Below are positions 15,518 to 25,079 of a DNA stretch of 64,000 nt, piece by piece. The position numbers were made by a program, and so were the translations under genes. Below the pieces are notes generated by a model, which saw nothing but the letters and a program-made list of their open reading frames with translations, ran no database searches and had not been told where the DNA came from. This stretch comes from Sphingomonas hankyongi (GTDB lineage: Bacteria > Pseudomonadota > Alphaproteobacteria > Sphingomonadales > Sphingomonadaceae): NCBI RefSeq assembly GCF_023516575.1, contig NZ_JAMGBE010000002.1, forward strand, positions 372,001-436,000, read 5' to 3'. Every line of letters begins with the position of its first letter. Within the stretch, counting starts at the first letter, position 1.

Positions 15518-15772
15518 ATGCCTTCCACGCAAGTTTTACCGGGCGGTGTGGTCCACGATTTGCCGAGCGACTTCGGGACCGCAATCAGGGGCGATCCGGC
15601 CGCCCTCGCGACCTGGCGGGCCATCACTCCGCTGGCTCGCAATGAATGGATCTGCTGGGTCGAGGATGCGAAGAAAGCGGAGACGCGGGAGAAGCGCATC
15701 AATTGGGGCCGCGAGAACCTAAGCGAGGGCAAGCGTCGTCCCTGCTGTTGGCCCGGTTGCAAGCATCGGTGA
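15518..15772 (+). CDS. YdeI/OmpD-associated family protein
   Basis: 84 residues, starting two bases after the regulator gene, so probably co-transcribed with it. It corresponds to the C-terminal module of YdeI/OmpD-associated proteins: LPSDFGTAIRGDPAALATWR, then RNEWICWVEDAKKAETREKR, then IARF-like INWGRENL. The tail is unusual, ending in a Cys cluster, RRPCCWPGCKHR. The biochemical role of this family is not settled (linked to antimicrobial-peptide resistance in Salmonella). Placement with an electrophile-sensing regulator suggests a stress role, by inference only. Confidence 0.78.
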   Translation: MPSTQVLPGGVVHDLPSDFGTAIRGDPAALATWRAITPLARNEWICWVEDAKKAETREKRINWGRENLSEGKRRPCCWPGCKHR

Positions 15773-15829
15773 GCTTGCCTGACTGACGTGTCGCTTTTCG
15801 AGGCCGTTCCGCTGGTCTAGGCCGCAGGA

Positions 15830-18142
15830 ATGCTAAAGCCCGTCGCCACCGACATCGAAACACTGAAAACCTTGGAGGAGCGCCTGCGCTGGCTGTCCGC
15901 GTGGACGATCCATCATGCCAATCACATCCGCGAAAGCGACGACGGACTTAAGGTCGGAGGTCACCAGGCGAGCTGCGCGTCGATGACGGCGATCATGGCG
16001 GCACTCTATTTCCATGCTTTGGGCGAGAATGATCGCGTCGCGGTGAAACCGCACGCCGGGCCCGTGCTGCATGCGATCCATTATCTGCTCGGCAGCCAGA
16101 GCCGGGAAGCGCTCGAGAACTTCCGCGGTTTCGGCGGCGCCCAGAGCTACCCGAGCCGGACCAAGGACAAGATCCCGGTCGATTTCTCCACCGGCTCTGT
16201 GGGCCTTGGCGTTGCGATCACCCTCTTCGCAAGCCTGGTGCAGGATTATCTCACTGCCCATGCTCGAATGACGGATTCCGAACGCGGCCGCTTCGTTGCT
16301 TTGATCGGCGATGCCGAGCTGGACGAAGGCAATATCTACGAGGCGCTAATCGAGGGCGCCAAGCACGATGTCCGCAACCTGTGGTGGATCATCGATTACA
16401 ATCGGCAGAGCCTCGACGCGACCAGCGCCGACCGTATGTTCGAGCGGTTCGACGAGATCTTTCGCAGCTGCGGCTGGCGCGTGGTCGAACTGCGCTGCGG
16501 CAAGAAGTTGAACGCAGCGCTCGACGCGAACCCGAAGCTCAAGGGCTGGTTCGAGAAGCTTCCCAACGCCGAGCTGTCCGCGCTCCACTATCAGGGCGGT
16601 GCAGCGTGGCGGAAACGCATCGAGGCCGAGGTCGGCAAGCCGGCGGCAGCTTTCCTCAAGGGCAGAGACGATGCGACCTTGGCCAGCCTGTTCACCGACC
16701 TCGGCGGCCATTGCATGGAATCGCTGGTCGAGGCGTTCGACGCCGCCCAGGACGACGTCCCGACCCTGTTCATCGCCTGGACGATCAAAGGCTTCGGCCT
16801 CCCCTTCGCGGGTCACAAGGACAATCACGCCGGTCTGATGAACCCCACGCAGATGACGGCCTGGCGCGAGGCGATGGGCGTCGCGGAAGGCCAGGAATGG
16901 GAAAAGCTCGCGAGCGTCGGCGACAATGCTCGGCCCGCGGTCGAGGCTTTGATCGAAAGATCGCGTATCGCACGCGGGAAACGTAGCCGCGCCTTCGGGA
17001 ACATGACCGTGCCGGCGATTGCTGCGCCAAGCGGCGACGAGCAGTCCACCCAGGCCGCTTTCGGGCGCATCCTGCTCGAATTGTCGAAAGCCGGAGGCGA
17101 TCTCGCCGACCGCATCGTCACCACCTCGCCCGACGTCACCGTGTCCACGAACCTGGGCGCCTGGGTGAACCAGCGCGGACTCTTCCGACGCAACGGGATC
17201 GCTGATACTTTCGCTAGAGAAAAGATTGCATCTGCACAAAAATGGTCGTTCACAAACAATGGCCAGCATATCGAGCTGGGTATCGCGGAATCCAATCTTT
17301 TCCTGATGTTGGCGGCCGCCGGCCTGTCCGGTGATTTGTTCGGCGAGCGGCTATTCCCGATCGGCACCCTCTACGATCCTTTCATCGCCCGAGGCCTCGA
17401 TGCGCTGAACTACGCCTGCTACCAGGACGCGCGCTTCCTGCTTGTCGCGACGCCGAGCGGGATCACGCTCGGGCCGGAAGGTGGCGCGCATCAGTCGATC
17501 AACCCGCCGCTGATCGCGCTCGGACAGCCCGGCCTGCGACATTACGAGCCGGCCTACGCCGATGAGCTCGCGGCGATGATAGAGGAAGCGTTTCGGCTGA
17601 TCGACGATCCGGCCGGCGAAAGCACTTACCTGCGTTTATCGACGCGAAGCATCATCCAGGAATCGCGAGAGGACGATGGCTGGCGCGACGGCGCGCTTTC
17701 GGGCGGATATTGGCTGCGCGAGCCTGGCTACGGATCGGAGGCGGCAATCGTCGCCATGGGCGCCGTGATGCCGGAAGCGCTGGCGGCGTGGGACGAGCTT
17801 CGCGAGGACATCCCGGGCCTTGGCCTGCTCGCCGTCACTTCTCCCGACTTGCTCCATCGTGGGTGGACGGAGGCGCAGGCTGCGCGCTGGGCTGGCAGGC
17901 GCGAACCGAGCCATGTGGAACAGCTTCTTTCACGACTGGGCCACAATTCCGGGCTGGTGACGATCGCAGACGCCGCGCCGGCAAGCCTTTCCTGGCTCGG
18001 CGGGGTTCTCGGACAGCGCGTGGCGCCGCTAGGTGTCGATCGTTTCGGCCAGACGGGCAGCCTTGCGGACCTCTATGCCGCCTATCGGCTCGACGGCTCG
18101 GCGATCACCGAGGCCGTTGCCGAGTTGCTATTGCCTGCCTAG
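15830..18142 (+). CDS. AceE-like homodimeric E1 / transketolase-family enzyme
   Basis: 770-residue thiamine-diphosphate enzyme of the homodimeric pyruvate dehydrogenase E1/transketolase superfamily. The N-terminal half has HIRESDDGLKVGGHQASCAS and PVDFSTGSVGLGVAITL. The thiamine motif is GDAELDEGN, with WWIIDYNRQSLD (GDG replaced by GDA). The second half carries GQHIELGIAESNLFLML and FPIGTLYDPFIARGLDALNY. It is about 115 residues shorter than E. coli AceE and has no lipoyl domain. No E2 or E3 is adjacent, so the acceptor is unknown. It leads a co-directional cluster with MaoC, CitE-like and acyl-CoA synthetase genes, which suggests a role around pyruvate/acetyl-CoA. A non-PDH transketolase-type reaction cannot be excluded. 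Confidence 0.72.
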   Translation: MLKPVATDIETLKTLEERLRWLSAWTIHHANHIRESDDGLKVGGHQASCASMTAIMAALYFHALGENDRVAVKPHAGPVLHAIHYLLGSQSREALENFRGFGGAQSYPSRTKDKIPVDFSTGSVGLGVAITLFASLVQDYLTAHARMTDSERGRFVALIGDAELDEGNIYEALIEGAKHDVRNLWWIIDYNRQSLDATSADRMFERFDEIFRSCGWRVVELRCGKKLNAALDANPKLKGWFEKLPNAELSALHYQGGAAWRKRIEAEVGKPAAAFLKGRDDATLASLFTDLGGHCMESLVEAFDAAQDDVPTLFIAWTIKGFGLPFAGHKDNHAGLMNPTQMTAWREAMGVAEGQEWEKLASVGDNARPAVEALIERSRIARGKRSRAFGNMTVPAIAAPSGDEQSTQAAFGRILLELSKAGGDLADRIVTTSPDVTVSTNLGAWVNQRGLFRRNGIADTFAREKIASAQKWSFTNNGQHIELGIAESNLFLMLAAAGLSGDLFGERLFPIGTLYDPFIARGLDALNYACYQDARFLLVATPSGITLGPEGGAHQSINPPLIALGQPGLRHYEPAYADELAAMIEEAFRLIDDPAGESTYLRLSTRSIIQESREDDGWRDGALSGGYWLREPGYGSEAAIVAMGAVMPEALAAWDELREDIPGLGLLAVTSPDLLHRGWTEAQAARWAGRREPSHVEQLLSRLGHNSGLVTIADAAPASLSWLGGVLGQRVAPLGVDRFGQTGSLADLYAAYRLDGSAITEAVAELLLPA

Positions 18143-18151
18143 GAAGCGGCG

Positions 18152-18604
18152 ATGGCCGGGCGTTATTTCGACGAGTGGCAGGTCGGCGACCGTATCGCGC
18201 ATGCGATCACGAGGACTGTGACCGAAGCCGACAACCTCCTCATATCGACGCTCACTCACAATCCGCAGCCAATGCATATCGACCGCGAATATGCGGCGAA
18301 GTCAGAGTTCGGGCAGCCGATCGTCAACTCCATCTTCACCTTCGGGCTGATGATCGGCGTCAGCGTCGAGGACACGACGCTCGGCACGCTTGTCGCCAAT
18401 CTCGGCTACGACCAGCTCAAGTTCCCGGCTCCGGTCTTCATCGGCGACACGCTTCGCAGCGAGACGGAATGCCTGTCCCTGCGGGATAGCAAGTCGCGGC
18501 CGACCGCGGGGATCGTGACCTGGGCCCATCGCAGCTTCAACCAGCGCGACGAGCTCGTGTGCGAGTGCACGCGCACGGCAATGCTGCTCAAGACGCCGTC
18601 ATGA
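18152..18604 (+). CDS. MaoC-like CoA-ester hydratase/dehydratase
   Basis: 150-residue single hot-dog domain. The hydratase motif is present as [21 protein letters not shown] (Asp/His dyad), then [18 protein letters not shown]. It should add water to, or remove it from, an acyl-CoA thioester in the cytoplasm. AGGAAG lies 6 bases before the ATG. The stop overlaps the ATG of the CitE-like lyase by four bases (ATGA), so the two probably act in sequence. Such pairs catalyse hydration then lyase cleavage in itaconate, mesaconate and methylaspartate-cycle metabolism. The specific substrate is inference. Confidence 0.85.
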   Translation: MAGRYFDEWQVGDRIAHAITRTVTEADNLLISTLTHNPQPMHIDREYAAKSEFGQPIVNSIFTFGLMIGVSVEDTTLGTLVANLGYDQLKFPAPVFIGDTLRSETECLSLRDSKSRPTAGIVTWAHRSFNQRDELVCECTRTAMLLKTPS

Positions 18605-19428
18605 CGCCGCGAAGCTGGCTGTTCGTCCCCGCGGACAGCGAAAAGAAGGTCTTGAAGGCGCTCGAAACCGATGCCGACGCGGTCATCTTCGATCTCGAGG
18701 ACAGCGTGGTTCCGGACCGCAAGGCGGCCGCGCGCAAGATATTGAAGGAGCTGCCGAAGCGCTCCAACGGGCCGCAATGGTGGGTCCGCGTAAATCCGCT
18801 GGGAAGCGAGTTCCATAAGGACGACCTCAGCCTGCTCCGTAGCGCCTACGTCCACGGTATCGTGCTTCCCAAGGCCGAGAGCGGCGCCGACGTCATCCAG
18901 CTTGCGCATCGCACGGGGAACGTCCCGATCCACGCGATAGTAACGGAGACAGCGGCCAGCCTGTTCGGCCTGATGACCTACCTGAACCCGGGATCGCCGC
19001 TGGTTGCGATGAGCTGGGGGGCCGAGGACCTGTCGGCGGCATTGGGCGCCGCATCGAAATATGACGCGGACGGTGGGCTGAGCTTCACCTACAAGATGGC
19101 GCGCTCGCTGTGCCTTGCCGGGGCCGTCGCCGCTGGTGTCCAGCCGGTTGACGGCGTCTATGCCGATTTTCGTGACGCGGATGGGCTGCGCGCAGAGGCG
19201 GAGGCAGCCGCGCGCGAAGGCTTCACCGGGAAGCTTGCCATCCATCCCGCCCAGGTTCCGATCATCAACGCGGCATTCACGCCCTCGGCCGAAGACCTGA
19301 AGCACGCTGCGGAAATTGTCGCCGCGTTCGAAGCACATCCCAACGCAGGCGTCCTGTCCGTGGGCGGCCGAATGGTCGACCGGCCGCATCTCCTGCAAGC
19401 CCGGCGCGTACTGGATCGATCAAGGTAG
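18601..19428 (+). CDS. CitE/HpcH-type CoA-ester lyase
   Basis: 275-residue TIM-barrel enzyme of the citrate lyase beta/malyl-CoA lyase family. It opens with [20 protein letters not shown], followed by [10 protein letters not shown] (metal Asp/Glu), [36 protein letters not shown] and [13 protein letters not shown]. These are the metal- and CoA-binding signatures of (S)-citramalyl-CoA, malyl-CoA or beta-methylmalyl-CoA lyases and of malyl-CoA thioesterases. ATG 18601 overlaps the MaoC stop, and family alignments start at this residue. Pairing with MaoC points to cleavage of a 3-hydroxyacyl-CoA to acetyl-CoA or propionyl-CoA plus an oxoacid. Confidence 0.87.
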   Translation: MTPRSWLFVPADSEKKVLKALETDADAVIFDLEDSVVPDRKAAARKILKELPKRSNGPQWWVRVNPLGSEFHKDDLSLLRSAYVHGIVLPKAESGADVIQLAHRTGNVPIHAIVTETAASLFGLMTYLNPGSPLVAMSWGAEDLSAALGAASKYDADGGLSFTYKMARSLCLAGAVAAGVQPVDGVYADFRDADGLRAEAEAAAREGFTGKLAIHPAQVPIINAAFTPSAEDLKHAAEIVAAFEAHPNAGVLSVGGRMVDRPHLLQARRVLDRSR

Positions 19429-19437
19429 GAGAGTCCG

Positions 19438-19488
19438 ATGGCCACGACCGCAGCCCGCTCCGTCATCGACATGAGCCGCGGCCTATGA
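19438..19488 (+). CDS. 16-codon ORF coupled to acs (putative leader peptide)
   Basis: ATG 19438 has a strong TAGGAGAG site 5 bases upstream and encodes [16 protein letters not shown]. The TGA at 19486-19488 overlaps the acs ATG (ATGA). The acs start itself has no purine-rich site, so translation of acs is likely coupled to this short ORF. No family is recognisable. Confidence 0.45.
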   Translation: MATTAARSVIDMSRGL

Positions 19489-21407
19489 GTGAGACGGTCC
19501 ATCGGGTTCCCGACGGATTTGGTGCGCGGATCGGACCGCGCGAGCTCGCCGAGCTCAACGCCCTCGCTGATGCCCAGCCGGACCGCTTCTGGCTGGACCA
19601 GGCGAAGCGGCTGACATGGAACAAGTCCCCAACGGAGGCGGGGGACTGGTCCTTCGACGAAGACACGTTCGGCATCCGCTGGTTCGCGGACGGCGAGCTC
19701 AACCTTTCGGTCAATTGCCTGGACCGTCACCTGCCGGCGCATGGCGACCGCGTGGCGCTGATCTTCGAAGCCGACGAGCCGGGACAAGGACGATCGATGA
19801 CCTACCGGGAGCTCTATGAAGAGACCTGCCGGTTCGCGAACTTGCTGAAGCAGCGAGGTGTCAAGCGCGGCGACCGCGTGATGATCTACATGCCGATGAT
19901 CCCCGAAGCGGCGGCGGCGATGCTGGCTTGTGCACGCATCGGCGCGATACACTCGGTGGTGTTCGGCGGCTTTTCGCCGGAGAGCCTTGCCGGCCGCATA
20001 GACGATTGCGACGCCTGCGCGGTGATCACCGCCGACGAGGGCGTCCGCGGCAGCAAGTACATCCCCCTCAAGCGCAACGTCGACGCTGCGCTCGAGGAAG
20101 GTGACGTGCCCACGGTGATCGTCGTCAAGCGAACCGGCGCCGACGTTCCGATGAAGCGCGGCCGCGATATCTTCTATTCGGATTGGCGCGACGCGCTCGC
20201 CACCGAGTGCGAGCCCGAGGTCATGAATGCCGAGGACCCATTGTTCATCCTCTACACCTCGGGATCGACGGGCAAGCCCAAGGGCGTGGTCCACACCACC
20301 GGGGGCTACGCCGTTTGGGTCGCGACGACGTTCGACTGGGTGTTCGATTATCGTTCAGAGGATATCTTCTGGTGCACCGCCGACATCGGCTGGGTGACCG
20401 GTCACAGCTACGTGGTCTACGGCCCGCTGTTGAACCGTGCGACGAGCGTGATGTTCGACGGCGTTCCCAATTACCCGGACTTCGGACGTTTCTGGGAAAC
20501 CGTGGACCGCCTAGGCGTGACGATCTTCTACACTGCGCCCACCGCAATCCGGGCTCTCGAGCGAGAGGGCGACGACTGGGTCACCAGATACTCGCGTAGG
20601 TCGCTGCGCCTGCTCGGCACCGTCGGAGAGCCGATCAATCCCGATGCCTGGGAATGGTATTACCGCGTCGTCGGGGATAGTCGCTGTCCGGTCGTCGACA
20701 CATGGTGGCAGACCGAGACCGGCGGCATCCTGATCTCGCCTTTCCCGGGCGCGACGGACATGAAGCCCGGCTCCGCGACCAAGCCGCTGCCGGGAATCAA
20801 GCCGCTTCTGGTCGATGCCCAGCACAATGTGCTGGAGGGCGCGACGAGCGGAAATCTATGCATTGCCAGCTCATGGCCGGGACAGATGCGCACCGTCTGG
20901 CAGGATCACGGCCGCTTCTTCGAGACCTACTTCAAGGCCTACCCGGGACTCTACTTTACCGGGGACGGCTGCCGGCGCGACGAGGACGGCTATTATTGGA
21001 TCACCGGCCGGGTGGACGACGTCATCAATGTTTCGGGGCACAGGATCGGAAGCGCGGAGGTCGAAAGCTCGCTGGTGTCGCATCGCAAGGTCGCCGAGGC
21101 GGCCGTCGTCGGCTACCCGCACGACATCAAGGGCCAGGCCATCTACGCGTACGTGACCTTGAACGCCGGTGAAGAAGGCGATGAGGACCTCCGCAAGGAA
21201 CTGATCCAGGAAGTTCGCCACGATATCGGCGCTTTCTCCGCGCCTGAGAAAATCCATTTCACACCCGCGCTACCGAAGACGCGCTCGGGCAAGATAATGC
21301 GTCGGATCCTCCGCAAGATCGCGGAAGGGGCCACGGACGGATTTGGGGACACGTCGACGCTGGCCGATCCCACTGTCGTGGATGCACTGCTGGCGGGGCG
21401 CCAATGA
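19485..21407 (+). CDS. acs: Acetyl-CoA synthetase (AMP-forming)
   Basis: 640-residue ligase making acetyl-CoA (or propionyl-CoA) from the acid, ATP and CoA. The ANL core motif is [20 protein letters not shown]. Substrate-pocket and adenylate motifs are [10 protein letters not shown] and [20 protein letters not shown], with [16 protein letters not shown] at the hinge. The C-terminal [17 protein letters not shown] contains the catalytic lysine that deacetylases of the CobB type regulate. A tryptophan in the pocket region ([11 protein letters not shown]) fits a small acyl group. The length is close to E. coli Acs (652). Translation is apparently coupled to a 16-codon ORF. The stop overlaps the DUF3833 start by four bases. 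Confidence 0.93.
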   Translation: MSETVHRVPDGFGARIGPRELAELNALADAQPDRFWLDQAKRLTWNKSPTEAGDWSFDEDTFGIRWFADGELNLSVNCLDRHLPAHGDRVALIFEADEPGQGRSMTYRELYEETCRFANLLKQRGVKRGDRVMIYMPMIPEAAAAMLACARIGAIHSVVFGGFSPESLAGRIDDCDACAVITADEGVRGSKYIPLKRNVDAALEEGDVPTVIVVKRTGADVPMKRGRDIFYSDWRDALATECEPEVMNAEDPLFILYTSGSTGKPKGVVHTTGGYAVWVATTFDWVFDYRSEDIFWCTADIGWVTGHSYVVYGPLLNRATSVMFDGVPNYPDFGRFWETVDRLGVTIFYTAPTAIRALEREGDDWVTRYSRRSLRLLGTVGEPINPDAWEWYYRVVGDSRCPVVDTWWQTETGGILISPFPGATDMKPGSATKPLPGIKPLLVDAQHNVLEGATSGNLCIASSWPGQMRTVWQDHGRFFETYFKAYPGLYFTGDGCRRDEDGYYWITGRVDDVINVSGHRIGSAEVESSLVSHRKVAEAAVVGYPHDIKGQAIYAYVTLNAGEEGDEDLRKELIQEVRHDIGAFSAPEKIHFTPALPKTRSGKIMRRILRKIAEGATDGFGDTSTLADPTVVDALLAGRQ

Positions 21408-21859
21408 CAGCGCTGGCGATGCTGGCTGCGGCAGCCACCACCACCTTCAATCCCGTAGAATTCTTCCAGGGCCAGACCCACGGCGACGGCACGCTGAAGA
21501 TCATCTTCCAGTCACCGAAACGCATGTCGGTCGACAGTCAGGGCAGCATGGAAAAAGACGGCTCGCTCGTCCTGAAACAGACAATCCATGAACCGCAGAA
21601 GCCGCCGAGGACGCGCTACTGGCGGCTGCGTCAGACTGGCCCGAACCGCTTCGAGGGAACCCTGACCGATGCTGCAAGCGCCGTGCGGGTGGACGTCGTC
21701 AGGGAACGAGTACGCATCCGCTACAAGGGCAAGGACAATCTCGACTTCGATCAGTGGCTTGCAGCACGAGGCCCGAAGGAGGTTACGAACACGATGCGCG
21801 TGAAGCGCTTCGGCATCACCGTCGCCCATTTCGACGAGGTCATTCGCAAGCTGGACTGA
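21404..21859 (+). CDS. DUF3833 family protein
   Basis: 151 residues. A short hydrophobic start ([13 protein letters not shown]) may be a signal peptide. The DUF3833 core follows: [40 protein letters not shown] and [20 protein letters not shown]. The fold is a lipocalin-like barrel and the function is unknown. It overlaps acs by four bases and precedes the transporter by 47 bases, so it belongs to this operon. Confidence 0.8.
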   Translation: MTALAMLAAAATTTFNPVEFFQGQTHGDGTLKIIFQSPKRMSVDSQGSMEKDGSLVLKQTIHEPQKPPRTRYWRLRQTGPNRFEGTLTDAASAVRVDVVRERVRIRYKGKDNLDFDQWLAARGPKEVTNTMRVKRFGITVAHFDEVIRKLD

Positions 21860-21906
21860 TGTCGCGGCGATGCTATCCCTCCGTCCAAGGGGGAGCATTA
21901 GGAAGC

Positions 21907-23562
21907 ATGGCGAGCATCGCGGAAACGCACCACCATTCACCCTGGTCGATGAAGCGCGTGATTGTCGCGTCGTCGGCCGGAACGGCGTTCGAATGGTACG
22001 ATTTCTTCATTTTCGGCAGCCTCGCGCCGGTCATATCCAAAGTCTTCTTCGCCGGGCTCGACCCTACCCCGGCGCTGATTGCGGCCCTCGCATTGTTCGC
22101 GGCCGGATTCGCCTTCCGCCCGCTCGGAGCCCTCATCTTCGGCGTCGTCGGCGACCGGCTCGGCCGCAAGGGCGCATTCCTGATTACCGTAAGCCTGATG
22201 GGCGCAGCGACGTTCCTGATCGGCCTGCTCCCGACCTACGTGCAGGCCGGGGCGCTCGGCCCGACGCTGCTGATTCTGCTTCGAATCCTGCAGGGTGTCG
22301 CCCTCGGCGGCGAATATGGCGGTGCAGCCATCTACGTCGCGGAGCATGCCCCCAACGCCAGCCGAGGCAGCGCCACGGGATGGATCCAGTCTTCGGCCTC
22401 GTTCGGACTCCTCGCCGCCCTCCTGGTCATCGTCGGGACGCGGACCGCAATTGGCGAGGACGCCTTCCTTGCCTGGGGCTGGCGCGTGCCGTTCCTGGTC
22501 TCCGCCTTGCTCCTCGCGGTTTCGGTCTGGATGCGCGCCAAGCTCGCCGAGAGCCCGCACTTCGCCAAGCTGCGCGAAGAGGGCGAGGTCGCCAAGGCTC
22601 CGCTTGCCGAAGCGTTCGGCAATTCGCGCAACGTGAAACGCGTGCTGATCGCATTCTTCGGGATCATGTGCGCGCAAGGGGCGGTCTGGTACTTCACCTT
22701 CTTCTACATGCAGGTCTTCCTGGAACGTTCGCTCGGCCTTCCCAGCCAGACCAAGGATTTCCTGCTGATTGTCATGACCTTGGTCAGCGCGCCGCTTTAC
22801 GTGTTCTTCGGCTGGCTTTCCGATCGGATGGGCCGGAAGCCCGTCATGCTCGGCGGAATGCTGCTGGCGCTGGCTCTCTATTTCCCTGCCTCGCACTGGA
22901 TCGCGAACGCCGCGAACCCGGACCTGATCGCCGCACAGCATGCAACACCGATAGTCGTCGAAACCGATCCGGCGACCTGCTCGGTCCAGTTCGATCCGGT
23001 GGGCACTGCGAAGTTCGTCAGCGCCTGCGACATCTCCAAGAGCATCCTCGTCACCAGGGGCATTTCGTTCGGCACGCAGCCGAGCGCCGACGGCCTCACG
23101 CGCGTGGTCGTGGGAACCGAAGCAGTTCCGATTCAGGGTGGCGAGGGTCTCGCCGGCCCCGACCTCAAAGCTCTGAAGACGAAGACGGGCGATGCGATCG
23201 CCGCGGAGCTCGAAGCCGCGGGCTACCCTAAGACTGCCGACCCGGCGAAGGCGAACATGACCCTGCTGGTCATTGTGCTCCTGCTGTTCGTCGTTGCCTC
23301 AACCGCGCTCTACGGGCCACAGGCGGCGGCGCTGGTGGAGATGTTCCCGACAAGAGTCCGCTACACCGCCATGTCCTTCCCCTACCATGTCGGCACCGGA
23401 TGGGTCGGAGGCTTCCTGCCCGTCACCAGCTTCGCGCTCGTGGCGATCACCGGGAATATCTACGAGGGGCTTTGGTACGCCGTCGTCTTCACTGCGATCT
23501 CCGTAGTGGTCTCATTCCTGTTCCTGAAGGAAACCGCCGGGCGCAGGCTCGAAGAGGTTTAG
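21907..23562 (+). CDS. MFS transporter, metabolite:H+ symporter (KgtP/ShiA-like)
   Basis: 551-residue inner-membrane symporter with 12 predicted helices. The family signatures are FEWYDFFIFGSLAPVISKVF in helix 1, FGVVGDRLGRKGAFLITVSL in loop 2-3, and ILQGVALGGEYGGAAIYVAE in helix 4. Members carry 2-oxoglutarate, shikimate, citrate, proline or other organic acids. Between helices 8 and 9 there is an insert of roughly 110 residues containing two cysteines (residues near TCSVQFD and SACDISK), far longer than in KgtP; similar inserts occur in a recognised subgroup. The ATG at 21907 was chosen by the conserved N-terminus and a nearby GGAAG site. As the last gene of the CoA-ester operon it probably imports the operon's substrate. 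Confidence 0.87.
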   Translation: MASIAETHHHSPWSMKRVIVASSAGTAFEWYDFFIFGSLAPVISKVFFAGLDPTPALIAALALFAAGFAFRPLGALIFGVVGDRLGRKGAFLITVSLMGAATFLIGLLPTYVQAGALGPTLLILLRILQGVALGGEYGGAAIYVAEHAPNASRGSATGWIQSSASFGLLAALLVIVGTRTAIGEDAFLAWGWRVPFLVSALLLAVSVWMRAKLAESPHFAKLREEGEVAKAPLAEAFGNSRNVKRVLIAFFGIMCAQGAVWYFTFFYMQVFLERSLGLPSQTKDFLLIVMTLVSAPLYVFFGWLSDRMGRKPVMLGGMLLALALYFPASHWIANAANPDLIAAQHATPIVVETDPATCSVQFDPVGTAKFVSACDISKSILVTRGISFGTQPSADGLTRVVVGTEAVPIQGGEGLAGPDLKALKTKTGDAIAAELEAAGYPKTADPAKANMTLLVIVLLLFVVASTALYGPQAAALVEMFPTRVRYTAMSFPYHVGTGWVGGFLPVTSFALVAITGNIYEGLWYAVVFTAISVVVSFLFLKETAGRRLEEV

Positions 23563-23563
23563 C

Positions 23564-24265
23564 CTAGGGCGCCCAGTGGATGTCGATCGGCTGGTCCACT
23601 TCGGCGAGGACGCGGCCGATCGGAAGCTTTGAGCTGTGCCCGTCGGCGATTGCTCCTTCCAGAAGCTCCCGCTTGTCCTGGCCGGTCAGGGTGATCAGGA
23701 TCGTTCGTGCCGACAGGATCGCTGCCCGCGTCAGCGTGACGCGAGCGACGGCCGCATCCTCCGGCATCGGGTCGGGCATGACCCCGACGGCGCGCCTCGC
23801 CTTGGGCGCATCGAGGGCGGCCTGCAGGTCCGGCCCGGAGAAGATCGACGCAGTATGTCCATCTTCGCCCATGCCGAGCCAAACGAGGTCGGGCGGCCAC
23901 GGGAGGTCCTGGAGCCGCGCGTCGGCCGCATTGCCTGCAAGGCGATAGTCCTCAGCGGCGCCGCTGACGATCGGCATCACCCGCGCGCCGGCCGGAAGGA
24001 AGGCCTTCGCGATCCCCTTCGCGTTCGACTGATCGTTATCGACAGGAACGAGCCGATCGTCGGTCGGGATGATCGTCACCCGCTTCCACGGCAACTTTTG
24101 CTTGGCCAGCTTGGGGAAGATAGCCGCCGCATCGCCGCCTGGCACCGCGATCAGCGACGCGTTGCGTGCATCAACCGCGCTTTCGATGATGAAGCCGACA
24201 TCCCCGGCCACGGCATCGGCCAGCTCGTCGACCGAGTCATATTCCCACCATTCGGCTTCGATCAT
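23564..24265 (-). CDS. pgl: 6-phosphogluconolactonase
   Basis: 233-residue enzyme of the oxidative pentose phosphate and Entner-Doudoroff routes, hydrolysing 6-phosphoglucono-lactone. The DevB-type signatures are SLIAVPGGDAAAIFPKLA, the acidic motif TIIPTDDRLVP, and WLGMGEDGHTASIFSGPDL. Length is usual. It converges on the MFS gene one base apart and lies 15 bases downstream of the TonB-like gene, so the two may be co-transcribed. No zwf or edd is in the window. Confidence 0.92.
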   Translation of the reverse strand: MIEAEWWEYDSVDELADAVAGDVGFIIESAVDARNASLIAVPGGDAAAIFPKLAKQKLPWKRVTIIPTDDRLVPVDNDQSNAKGIAKAFLPAGARVMPIVSGAAEDYRLAGNAADARLQDLPWPPDLVWLGMGEDGHTASIFSGPDLQAALDAPKARRAVGVMPDPMPEDAAVARVTLTRAAILSARTILITLTGQDKRELLEGAIADGHSSKLPIGRVLAEVDQPIDIHWAP

Positions 24266-24280
24266 GTGCTTCCTTCTGTC

Positions 24281-25024
24281 TTAGCGCGGGGCCGGCTGGG
24301 CGTACCCGAACCAGCCTGCAACCGGTTGGCCTGCGCGATTCAACGCTGGACGGAACCGCAGCCGGTCGTGCGCCAAATTGCAAAGGGCCGAATCGATTGC
24401 GGCGACGCCGGTGCCCCGGTCGACGGTGCACTCGCTCACATAACCTCGCGCGTCTACCCGTAAGCGCAAGAAAACCGTCGCCCGGGAGGGCCACTGGTCC
24501 AGCAGGTCCCGCGGAATGTCGCGTCCGCGGAGTACCGGGGTGACGAGATGCGGCGGTTCCGCGACTCCTCCATCTCCTCCGCCGCCGCTCCCGCTTCCAC
24601 CGAGACCGCTTCCCGTACCGGTGCCAACTCCGCCGGCGCCGGTTCCTGGCCCGCGCACGTCGGAGGCGCCCTGCGTCGGCTGCGTTCCCTGCCGCGGCGT
24701 TTCGGACGTGGCGATCTTCTGAACCGGGGGCGTCTCAATCTTCGGCTTTGGAGCGACCACCGCCGTCGCCTGGCTCCTGATGTTCTCGGGCGACGAACCG
24801 CCCTCCTCCTCTTTGGGCCTGGTTTGCTGCTCCTGCGGCGGCGGCGGCGGCTCTGGCGGGGGCGGGACTTCGTTCACGTCGAACACGCGCATCACGCTTT
24901 GCGGGTCTGTCAGATCGACGCGGCCGGACAGGTGGAGGAAGGCGAAGAGCAGCGCCGCGTGGATCGCGACCACGCCAGCGATGGCGCCTCCCCTATCTCT
25001 GGGCTTCAGGTCGGACCGGTACAT
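24281..25024 (-). CDS. TonB-family energy transducer-like protein
   Basis: 247 residues: a short cytoplasmic start, one signal-anchor helix (GAIAGVVAIHAALLFAFLHL) and a Pro-rich periplasmic spacer (VPPPPEPPPPPQEQQ). A Gly/Ser-rich linker follows, then a C-terminal TonB-like domain with FLRLRVDARGYVSECTVDRG and ALCNLAHDRLRFRPALN. The layout is that of TonB, which links ExbBD proton flow to outer-membrane receptors. No exbB or exbD is adjacent. The domain carries the variant found in many sphingomonad TonB-like proteins, which may be dedicated to one receptor. Confidence 0.85.
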   Translation of the reverse strand: MYRSDLKPRDRGGAIAGVVAIHAALLFAFLHLSGRVDLTDPQSVMRVFDVNEVPPPPEPPPPPQEQQTRPKEEEGGSSPENIRSQATAVVAPKPKIETPPVQKIATSETPRQGTQPTQGASDVRGPGTGAGGVGTGTGSGLGGSGSGGGGDGGVAEPPHLVTPVLRGRDIPRDLLDQWPSRATVFLRLRVDARGYVSECTVDRGTGVAAIDSALCNLAHDRLRFRPALNRAGQPVAGWFGYAQPAPR

Positions 25025-25079
25025 GCTGCGGATGAACGCCGTTTCGGCTGCAGCGGTTGCGGCTCCGTATCAAATGAAA

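Noticed and set aside
15830-23562. Horizontal acquisition of the CoA-ester operon
   Set aside because: Base composition and codon use look like the neighbours; no integrase, tRNA or direct repeats at the edges.
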